48,189 nt of DNA from Solirubrobacterales bacterium (GTDB lineage: Bacteria > Actinomycetota > Thermoleophilia > Solirubrobacterales > Solirubrobacteraceae), in contig JAPLCJ010000007.1 in assembly GCA_026392255.1 (NCBI GenBank), forward strand, positions 1 through 48,189, given 5' to 3'. A program made the position numbers and the translations under genes. Position 1 is the first letter of the stretch; every line of letters starts with the position of its first letter. Shown here in pieces: positions 42,115 to 48,189 of this stretch. The notes under the pieces were generated by a model. The model was not told the origin of the DNA, ran no database searches, and saw only the letters and a program-made list of their open reading frames with translations.

Positions 42115-42120
42115 AGGGTA
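42115..42120 (-). promoter_or_regulatory. -10-like TACCCT of yqeY operon
   Basis: TACCCT eight bases before the yqeY GTG; same hexamer as before rpsA. Likely promoter of the yqeY-phoH-ybeY-era operon. Confidence 0.45.
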
Positions 42121-42185
42121 GCCGGGCCGCCGTCGTTATCGGCCTCAAGGATGATCCCAACGGTAAATCGGCCCGTAACCATCGC

Positions 42186-42839
42186 ATGGAACTTGACGGA
42201 AAGATTGCTCTCGTAACAGGTGCTTCAAGCGGGATTGGTCGCGAGGTAGCGCTTCAACTGGGTGCGGCCGGAGCCACACTCGCTCTCTCGGCACGACGCG
42301 AGGTCGATCTGACGACCGTGGCTGAGCAGCTTCCGTCCGAGGCATCCATTCACGTCGCTGATCTTGGCGAGCCGGTTCAGGCTCTGCGCCTAGCGGATTC
42401 AGTCGTGGCAGAACACGGCAGAGTTGACATTCTTGTCGCAGTGGCTGGCATCAAGGTGGCTGGCCCTATCTCAGCGCTGTCACTTGATGACCTCTCCCGC
42501 GCGTACCTCGTCAACGCCGCGTCCCCGATGGCCCTAGCAGGACGCTTAGCACCGGCAATGGTCGAGCGTAAGAGTGGCCTGATCGCGACTGTCACAACGT
42601 CAATCAGCGGAGGACGGCGCGACCTAGGCGCCTACGCTGGCTCCAAGGCTGCGCTGGCATCAATGACTCAGAGCCTTAGACAGGAAATCGGCGCCAAGGG
42701 AGTCGCAGTTTTCTGTTTCGACCCAGGTTGGGTCAGGACGCGAATGTCACCAGACGGCACTGAAGAGCCATCCACTGCAGCCGCGCGCCTAGTTGAACAC
42801 ATCAAGCTCGGCAAGGGATCCAGAGAAACTCTGACCTAG
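42186..42839 (+). CDS. Classical short-chain dehydrogenase/reductase
   Basis: A 217-residue SDR. NAD(P) motif VTGASSGIGREVALQLG (about residues 9-25), ADLGEP, VAVAGIKVAGPI in the NNAG position (an unusual form), catalytic Ser in TVTTSISG and YxxxK as YAGSK. ATG at 42186 is preferred over an upstream ATG at 42072, which would overlap yqeY. The protein is slightly shorter than the usual ~250. Substrate unknown. Converges on prmA (18 bp gap). Confidence 0.88.
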   Translation: MELDGKIALVTGASSGIGREVALQLGAAGATLALSARREVDLTTVAEQLPSEASIHVADLGEPVQALRLADSVVAEHGRVDILVAVAGIKVAGPISALSLDDLSRAYLVNAASPMALAGRLAPAMVERKSGLIATVTTSISGGRRDLGAYAGSKAALASMTQSLRQEIGAKGVAVFCFDPGWVRTRMSPDGTEEPSTAAARLVEHIKLGKGSRETLT

Positions 42840-42857
42840 TCCCTCTGTGCGAGGCCG

Positions 42858-43661
42858 TTAGCCGTGCAGCAACAGTGCCGACCAACCCTCGCGGGAACGC
42901 CGTTCGACCTCCGGGTAACCCAGCTCAGCCCAAGCCCCAAAGACTTCATCAGCCTGCTCATCCAAGATGCCCGAGAGGATGACTGCCCGCGGGTGCCACC
43001 CAGCCATCAGGCCAGCAAGGTTGATCAGGACCGGGGCGAGAATGTTGGCGACCAGCACATCAGCCACCGGCAAGGCGTCCGTCCTTAGATCGCTCTTGGT
43101 GACAGTCAGATCAACTCCGTTCACAATCGCATTTGCCGCTGTGGCGTCAACCGCAAGCTGGTCGTAGTCGGCAGCAGTAACGGGACCGAAGCCCATGCGA
43201 GCAGCAAGGATTGCGATAACGCCAGAGCCACATCCAAGATCGTGCAGGGTGCCGCGACCTTCCACGTCAAGCAGGATCTCGAGGCAGAGACTGGTGGTCG
43301 GGTGTGCGCCAGTGCCGAAGGCTCGGCCTGGATCAACAACAAGATCGTGCTCCTCTGTGCCTGCTGGTTCCCATGGCGGCCGAACCCTTAGGCGCCCGGT
43401 AACCACGAGTGGCTTGTGGAACTCACGCCAGCGGTCTTCCCACCCATCCTCGATCTCCGTGGTGCTGACCTCAACCTTCACTCCACGGATCACAGCTTCC
43501 AAGTCAGGCAGTGTGGGAACCTCGCCCGGCGCGCCGTAGACCGCGTACTCAATCTGCTCGCCAAGGTCGACCTCCTCAACGCCGCTGGGAACGATGGTCA
43601 AGAGTTCCGCAAGGACAATCTCCGCGTTCTCCCGGGGAACCCGGACCGCGAGGCGAAGCAT
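42858..43661 (-). CDS. prmA: Ribosomal protein L11 methyltransferase
   Basis: SAM-dependent trimethylation of ribosomal protein L11. 267 residues: a small N-terminal substrate domain, the linker DGWEDRWREFHKPLVV, VVDPGRAFGTGAHPTTSLCLE, SAM-binding LHDLGCGSGVIAILAARMG, and VANILAPVLINLA (catalytic-site NxLxxP-like). It follows dnaJ by 5 bp, as in many bacteria with hrcA-dnaJ-prmA. Confidence 0.93.
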   Translation of the reverse strand: MLRLAVRVPRENAEIVLAELLTIVPSGVEEVDLGEQIEYAVYGAPGEVPTLPDLEAVIRGVKVEVSTTEIEDGWEDRWREFHKPLVVTGRLRVRPPWEPAGTEEHDLVVDPGRAFGTGAHPTTSLCLEILLDVEGRGTLHDLGCGSGVIAILAARMGFGPVTAADYDQLAVDATAANAIVNGVDLTVTKSDLRTDALPVADVLVANILAPVLINLAGLMAGWHPRAVILSGILDEQADEVFGAWAELGYPEVERRSREGWSALLLHG

Positions 43662-43666
43662 TGGAC

Positions 43667-44776
43667 TTAGTGACCGCTGACCGAGCCGCTTACGGCCCGT
43701 CGTATGCGATCGAACAGGCCAGGCTGCCGTTCGGCTGCATCGGGAAGGTCGTCGACCATGCTCTCTAGGGCAGAGCGCTGTGCTTCCTCAAGATTTTCTG
43801 GCACATGAACCGAGACAACCACTCGAACATCCCCGCTGCGGCGGCCGTGCAGCGATGGCATGCCACGCCCGGCGATACGAAGCATCGCTCCGGGCTGAGT
43901 GCCTGCCGGGATCACCAGTTCCACATCGCCGTCAAGCGCTGGAACCGTGACGGTTGTGCCCAAAGCAGCCTTAGCGATCGAGATATCCACCACACCGACA
44001 AGGTCATCACCGTCGCGAACAAAGCGCTCATCAGCTTCCACATGGACAGCCACGTAAAGGTCACCTGCTGGCGAACCTGACGTACCAGCGTTGCCGCGCC
44101 CTGAAACACGGATTCTCTGGCCGTCATCGATCCCCGCTGGGATGTCAACCTCAACGGCCCTCAAGCCCGTGGTGCTCCCCCGCCCATGACAGTCCTCACA
44201 CGGGACCTCAGGAGTGCGTCCAGCGCCCTCGCAGGCCGGGCAGGCTGCCTCGCGGACAATCTGACCGAACGGGCTGCGCTGCATCGTCCTGACCGCGCCG
44301 TGTCCGCCACACTGCTTGCAGGAGACCAACGGCGTGCCTGGCGTGGCGCAGTTGCCGTGGCAGGTCTCGCACGTGGTGACAGCCTCGTACTCGAGCTGCT
44401 TCTTGATCCCAGCGAACGCATCGTCAAGGGTTATCTCAACAGCTATCCCAAGATCAGCACCTTGTCGCGGGCCGGCGCTTCCGCCACCTCCAAAGAACGC
44501 CCCGAAGAGATCCCCAAAGTTTGCGAAGCCGTCAAAGCCCGGTGACCAGCCTTGTCCCTTGAGTCCCTCATGTCCGTAGCGGTCAAACGTTGCACGTCGC
44601 TCTTCGTCTGACAGGACCTCGTACGCCTCGGCTAGCTCCTTGAATCTGTCCTCGGCTTCCGGCTCAGGATTAACGTCGGGGTGTAGCTCGCGGGCAAGGG
44701 AGCGAAACGCCTTACGGATTTGCTTCTCATCAGCAGTGCGCTCGACTCCGAGCACCTCATATGGATCACGTGGCAT
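43667..44776 (-). CDS. dnaJ: Chaperone protein DnaJ
   Basis: Hsp40 co-chaperone, 369 residues. J domain (1-70) with the HPD motif in ARELHPDVN, a Gly/Phe-rich region ([16 protein letters not shown]), a zinc-finger region of four repeats and the C-terminal beta domains with IPAGTQPG. The zinc repeats are [24 protein letters not shown] and CEDCHGRG; the last Gly of the first is Cys. It stimulates DnaK ATPase; dnaK and grpE are not in this window. Starts 8 bp after hrcA. Confidence 0.95.
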   Translation of the reverse strand: MPRDPYEVLGVERTADEKQIRKAFRSLARELHPDVNPEPEAEDRFKELAEAYEVLSDEERRATFDRYGHEGLKGQGWSPGFDGFANFGDLFGAFFGGGGSAGPRQGADLGIAVEITLDDAFAGIKKQLEYEAVTTCETCHGNCATPGTPLVSCKQCGGHGAVRTMQRSPFGQIVREAACPACEGAGRTPEVPCEDCHGRGSTTGLRAVEVDIPAGIDDGQRIRVSGRGNAGTSGSPAGDLYVAVHVEADERFVRDGDDLVGVVDISIAKAALGTTVTVPALDGDVELVIPAGTQPGAMLRIAGRGMPSLHGRRSGDVRVVVSVHVPENLEEAQRSALESMVDDLPDAAERQPGLFDRIRRAVSGSVSGH

Positions 44777-44784
44777 AGGGCTAA

Positions 44785-45798
44785 TCAGTCCGTGTTGTAA
44801 ACGTCTTCAACTAAGTGCGAAAGCTCTGCGGAAGCGGCGCGGACTGCAACGATGGCTCGGGCGTAGTCCATCCTGACCGGACCGAGCACGGACACCGTGC
44901 CAACCGACTTACGCAGTGGACCGTATGCCGCTGCCACCATTGTCATTGAACGCATCTGGGGCGCCTCGTTCTCCTGGCCGATCCGTACTAGGACGTCGGG
45001 CTCTGGCAGTGCAGTTTTTAGCGCGCTCAGCAGCTCAACGCGGCGCTCAAGCATCGCAACAACTGTGCTGATCTCTGACTCATCGGCCAGTCGGTGGTCT
45101 TCGACCATGCGGGAGGCACCGTCAACAAAGAGCGAGTCCTCCTCGGTGTCAGCCAGCTCGGTGAACACCGGTGTCACAAGCTCAAGGATTGTGCGCTCTC
45201 TGGGATTGAGCGACGGGTCATCTAGCCGCTTGCGGATCATCCGCTCACCAATGCCCTTCCCCGCAAGGCGCTCGTTCAAAAAGCTCCCTGCCCAGGCGAC
45301 AAGGCCTGGGTCAAGAGCACTGCTAGTGGCAACCATGCGCTTGGTTACGCCACCGTTCGAGGTGATGACTACGACCATCAGCCTGTGCGGCTGCAGCGGT
45401 AGAAGTTCTACGTGCCTAACCGTGCTGGTTGACAGCGGTGGCGCAGTCACTACGGCCAGCAGCTCAGTCGCCTCAGAAAGCTGCTCAGTTGCCTCACGCA
45501 TCGCGGTGTCAAGTTCGCTGGCCACATCAGTCGGTTCAAAGACCGGTTGGCCGCCGCGGCGCTCACTGAGGTAGCGGTCAACCAGAACTCGGTAGCCGGC
45601 CTCCGTTGGCACCCGCCCAGCAGAGGTATGGGGATGGTCAAGTAGGCCTAGGTCCTCAAGCCCAGCCAGCTCTGCCCTGATTGTGGAAGGTCCCCACGAG
45701 AGCGTGCGGGCAAGAGTCTTTGATGCAACTGGCGCACCCTCGTCGAGGTGTCGCTCGGCTACTAGACGGAGAACAAGTTCTTGGCGCGGCGTCAGCAT
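44785..45798 (-). CDS. hrcA: Heat-inducible transcription repressor HrcA
   Basis: Repressor of heat-shock genes, 337 residues. N-terminal winged helix: [67 protein letters not shown]. The later GAF-like domain contains [10 protein letters not shown], and IGQENEAP and [14 protein letters not shown] are the C-terminal family motifs. Expected operator is CIRCE; no good CIRCE match was found before hrcA, but another inverted repeat is there. ATG at 45798 with GGAG nearby. It is upstream of dnaJ and prmA, probably in one operon. Confidence 0.95.
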   Translation of the reverse strand: MLTPRQELVLRLVAERHLDEGAPVASKTLARTLSWGPSTIRAELAGLEDLGLLDHPHTSAGRVPTEAGYRVLVDRYLSERRGGQPVFEPTDVASELDTAMREATEQLSEATELLAVVTAPPLSTSTVRHVELLPLQPHRLMVVVITSNGGVTKRMVATSSALDPGLVAWAGSFLNERLAGKGIGERMIRKRLDDPSLNPRERTILELVTPVFTELADTEEDSLFVDGASRMVEDHRLADESEISTVVAMLERRVELLSALKTALPEPDVLVRIGQENEAPQMRSMTMVAAAYGPLRKSVGTVSVLGPVRMDYARAIVAVRAASAELSHLVEDVYNTD

Positions 45799-45832
45799 TG
45801 AGTCTCCAAGGATAAGCCCAGCGAGGACTCAA
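45798..45832 (-). promoter_or_regulatory. Inverted repeat upstream of hrcA
   Basis: TTGAGTC (45798-45804) and GACTCAA (45826-45832) are a perfect 7-bp inverted repeat around a 21-bp spacer, two helical turns, ending on the hrcA start codon. TATCCT (minus strand, 45809-45814), a possible -10, and the GGAG ribosome site lie inside it. It differs from CIRCE (TTAGCACTC-N9-GAGTGCTAA). An operator role is inference. Confidence 0.35.
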
Positions 45833-45851
45833 CCAAGTGTGACATGAGTAT

Positions 45852-47681
45852 TTAGCGCTTGTTGGCGCCGCTGTCGGAGTTGTCGCCCAGCTCAAGGACG
45901 GCAAGGAAGGCCTCCTGTGGGATCTCCACCCGTCCGACTTGCTTCATGCGCTTCTTACCTTGCTTCTGCTTCTGGAGCAGCTTGCGCTTACGGCTGATGT
46001 CACCGCCGTAACACTTCTCAGTGACGTCCTTGCGGAATGCCTTGATCGTCTCTCTCGCGATGATCTTGGCCCCGATCGCAGCCTGCACAGGAACGTCGTA
46101 CTGCTGGCGCGGAATCCGCTCCGAAAGCCTCTCTGTCATCAGCCGTCCTGCGTCGTAGGCCTTATCTCGGTGAACAATCATCGAGAGCGCATCAACAGGC
46201 TCACCGGCAAGCATGATGTCGAGCTTGACCATGTCTGCTTCACGCATCTCAGAAATCTCATAGTCCAGCGACGCATAGCCCTTGGTCCTGGACTTGAGCT
46301 GGTCAAAGAAGTCAAGAACCACCTCAGCGAGGGGCAGTTCGTACGTCAGCTGGACTCTGTCCGCTGACAGGAAGTGCATGCCGTTGTGTGTGCCGCGGCG
46401 TTCTTGGCAGAGCTCCATGACTGCACCGATGTACTCCTTTGGCGTGACAACCGATGCGGTGATGCAGGGCTCAAGGATGAATTCGATCGACCCGGGGTCA
46501 GGCATCGCGTAAGGGTTATGGACCTCGAGGGTTGTTCCCTTGATTGTCTTCAGGGAGAACTCCACCGACGGCATCGTTGCCAGCAGGTCCAAGTTGTATT
46601 CACGCTCAAGCCGCTCCCGGACAATGTCCATGTGCAGCAGGCCAAGGAACCCGCAGCGGAAGCCAAACCCAAGCGCGTCTGAGGTCTCCGGCTCCCACGA
46701 CAACGCAGCGTCGTTGAGCGACAGCTTCTCAAGGGCATCACGCAAGCCTGGGTACTCGTCGCTGTCAGTTGGGAACAGGCCACAGAAGACCATCGGCTTC
46801 ACATCGCGGTATCCGGGCAGCGCCTCGCTGGCCGGGTTAGCGAGCGTTGTGAGGGTGTCACCCACACGGAGCTTGCTGACGTCCTTGATCCCGGTGATCA
46901 CATAGCCCACCTCGCCAGCAGACAGTTGACCAAGCTTCGTCATCCGAGGGGTGAACACACCGATCTCGTCAATGTCAGCCTTCGTTCCATTCTGCATGGC
47001 GATGATCTGCTCGCCCTGCTTGAGGACGCCGTCGACAACCCGTACGTAGGCAATAACTCCGCGGTACTGGTCGAACTCAGAGTCGAAGATCAACGCTCGA
47101 GCAGGCGCATCTGGGTCACCGGCCGGTGGCGGAACCCGCTTGACGAGCTCTTCCAGAACTTCAGTCACACCTTCGCCTGTCTTGGCACTGATGCGCCGCA
47201 CGCCATCAGGCGACTCGCCGATCAGCTCTGTGATCTCGGCCGAGACCCGCTCGGGGTCGGAACCGGGAAGGTCAATCTTGTTCAGGCACGGGATCAGCTC
47301 CAGACCTGAATCAACCGCTAGATAAGTGTTGGCAACGGTCTGCGCCTCTACCCCTTGTGAGGCATCGACCACGAGCAGCGCGCCCTCGCAGGCAGCCAGT
47401 GACCGCGAGACCTCATACGTGAAGTCAACGTGGCCTGGTGTGTCAATCAGATGCAGCGTGTAGGTCTCGCCGTCCTTTGCGTCGTAGAGCACGCGAACGG
47501 CTTGGGCCTTGATCGTGATGCCACGCTCCCGCTCCAAATCCATTGAGTCCAGCAGCTGTGCGCGCATGTCCCGAGCGGACACCGTTCGCGTGACTTCGAG
47601 GATGCGGTCAGCAAGGGTCGACTTGCCGTGATCGATGTGGGCAATGATCGAAAAGTTTCGGATGTGGGATTGGTCAGCCAT
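45852..47681 (-). CDS. lepA: Elongation factor 4 (LepA)
   Basis: Ribosome-binding translational GTPase, 609 residues, usual length. G1 [15 protein letters not shown] near residue 15, G2 [14 protein letters not shown]3 [13 protein letters not shown]4 NKIDLPGS; the EF-4-specific C-terminal domain ends with [38 protein letters not shown]. It follows the DnaC-like gene by 47 bp and precedes hrcA by 53 bp. ATG at 47681 preceded by GAGAG, a moderate ribosome site. Confidence 0.97.
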   Translation of the reverse strand: MADQSHIRNFSIIAHIDHGKSTLADRILEVTRTVSARDMRAQLLDSMDLERERGITIKAQAVRVLYDAKDGETYTLHLIDTPGHVDFTYEVSRSLAACEGALLVVDASQGVEAQTVANTYLAVDSGLELIPCLNKIDLPGSDPERVSAEITELIGESPDGVRRISAKTGEGVTEVLEELVKRVPPPAGDPDAPARALIFDSEFDQYRGVIAYVRVVDGVLKQGEQIIAMQNGTKADIDEIGVFTPRMTKLGQLSAGEVGYVITGIKDVSKLRVGDTLTTLANPASEALPGYRDVKPMVFCGLFPTDSDEYPGLRDALEKLSLNDAALSWEPETSDALGFGFRCGFLGLLHMDIVRERLEREYNLDLLATMPSVEFSLKTIKGTTLEVHNPYAMPDPGSIEFILEPCITASVVTPKEYIGAVMELCQERRGTHNGMHFLSADRVQLTYELPLAEVVLDFFDQLKSRTKGYASLDYEISEMREADMVKLDIMLAGEPVDALSMIVHRDKAYDAGRLMTERLSERIPRQQYDVPVQAAIGAKIIARETIKAFRKDVTEKCYGGDISRKRKLLQKQKQGKKRMKQVGRVEIPQEAFLAVLELGDNSDSGANKR

Positions 47682-47728
47682 TCGCTCTCTCAGCGAAGGG
47701 TAGGGCGGCGCGGGTGATGAGCGCAGTC

Positions 47729-48189
47729 CTAGGGAAGATCCGGTGCAAGCTGGGTGCGGTGATCATCACCGAAGAGCGGCACTGGAGGCGACATCTCAGC
47801 CAGTCGCGATGAGACTCTGTGACCAATTCGCTCAACCAGAGTTTCGGCGCCAGCACCTTCGCCACCGGGGAGCGCAAGGTTGGTCGTGTAGACGACGGAC
47901 CGCTTGGCCTCATAGCGTCCGTCAATCACAAGGAAGATCTGCTCCGCAGCCCACTCTGTTGGGCGTTCCGCACCAAGGTCATCGAGCTGAAGTAGGTCAA
48001 CCTCAACCAGCTTGTCTAGAAAGGCCCCGTAGCCGTCAGTGGCATCGTCCCGATAGGAGTCTCGGATCGCCGCCAGCAAGCGCGGGAACGAGTAGACAGC
48101 GATCGTCTTGCCGGCCTCAAGTGCTGCGCGGCTGATCATGAACGCAAGCATTGTCTTGCCGGTTCCTGGGTCACCGTGGAACCCAAGCC
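47729..48189 (-). CDS. DnaC/IstB-like ATP-binding protein (5' truncated by window)
   Basis: The frame runs off the right edge, so the N-terminal DNA-binding or helicase-contact part is missing. Visible: Walker [27 protein letters not shown], Walker B-like [21 protein letters not shown], sensor 1 VVYTTN and a sensor 2-like Arg in [13 protein letters not shown]. This AAA+ pattern is shared by helicase loaders DnaC/DnaI and by IstB of IS21. With no transposase nearby and housekeeping genes around, a host helicase loader-type role is favoured, but not proven. Confidence 0.75.
   Translation of the reverse strand, partial: LGFHGDPGTGKTMLAFMISRAALEAGKTIAVYSFPRLLAAIRDSYRDDATDGYGAFLDKLVEVDLLQLDDLGAERPTEWAAEQIFLVIDGRYEAKRSVVYTTNLALPGGEGAGAETLVERIGHRVSSRLAEMSPPVPLFGDDHRTQLAPDLP

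Noticed and set aside
44897-45574. 225-codon plus-strand frame
   Set aside because: Antisense to hrcA; Ser/Arg-rich with no recognisable domain.
45799-45851. CIRCE operator before hrcA
   Set aside because: No TTAGCACTC-N9-GAGTGCTAA match; only an unrelated inverted repeat was found.
47674-47925. 83-codon minus-strand frame between lepA and the DnaC-like gene
   Set aside because: It covers the 3' part of the DnaC-like ATPase in another frame and has no domain pattern.
47729-48189. IstB of an IS21-type insertion sequence
   Set aside because: No IstA transposase or terminal repeats are visible and the neighbours are housekeeping genes; a helicase-loader-type ATPase is more likely, though the upstream side is outside the window.

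Overview
The window is a gene-dense chromosomal segment of a high-GC bacterium (roughly 60% G+C by eye), most likely an Actinomycetota member. The main taxonomic clue is the order polA - rpsA - coaE - uvrB - uvrA, the order known from Mycobacterium tuberculosis and other actinobacteria. Other clues are frequent GTG starts, many genes without a Shine-Dalgarno sequence but with a TANNNT -10-like hexamer just before the start codon (leaderless-type starts), an ArsA-like ATPase, and a DUF2520 gene next to panC. A dedicated trpF and the gene neighbourhoods fit a deep lineage such as Thermoleophilia better than Streptomyces or Mycobacterium; that placement is inference. I saw no tRNA, rRNA, CRISPR array, insertion sequence or prophage. 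The longest gene-free stretch is about 160 bp.

Layout, left to right. (1) 1-2289 (+): a truncated GT4-GT2 fusion glycosyltransferase and a second GT2 glycosyltransferase (surface polysaccharide). (2) 2304-2897 (-): family 4 uracil-DNA glycosylase, divergent from 3060-5758 (+), a pantothenate block of DUF2520 protein, panC and panB. (3) 5752-7271 (-): lemA - M48 peptidase. (4) 7353-23347 (-): a long run holding polA, three envelope-type membrane genes, rpsA, coaE, a lytic transglycosylase, an epimerase, uvrB, a small unknown gene, uvrA and a hexapeptide acyltransferase. (5) 23484-25890 (+): ACT-domain malic enzyme and a TIGR01777 epimerase. (6) 25894-28825: two tandem solute-binding lipoproteins (-) and a divergent small lipoprotein (+). 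(7) 28830-37450 (-): a tryptophan block, hisIE - trpE - trpG - trpD - trpC - HtrA protease - trpF - trpB - trpA - a 57-residue membrane protein. (8) 37549-39437: phytoene/squalene synthase-like gene divergent from an ArsA-like ATPase. (9) 39430-42106 (-): yqeY - phoH - ybeY - era, with a divergent SDR gene (42186-42839). (10) 42858-48189 (-): a DnaC/IstB-like ATPase (cut by the window end), lepA, hrcA, dnaJ, prmA.

How it works together. Most of the segment is core housekeeping: excision repair (UvrA, UvrB, Pol I, uracil glycosylase), translation (S1, LepA, Era, YbeY, PrmA), protein quality control (HrcA, DnaJ, HtrA, M48) and biosynthesis of pantothenate/CoA (PanB, PanC, CoaE), tryptophan and histidine. 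Genes are packed to the limit: stop/start overlaps (ATGA, GTGA, TTGA) or one-base gaps couple neighbours, convergent gene ends overlap or nearly touch, and no clear intrinsic terminator is visible.

Nothing here is a clear new defence or mobile system. The most interesting signals are the repeated TANNNT leaderless start architecture, a short membrane gene at the end of the trp operon, an HtrA protease inside that operon, an envelope cassette between polA and rpsA, an orphan pair of solute-binding lipoproteins, and an ArsA-like ATPase whose P-loop lysine is an arginine.
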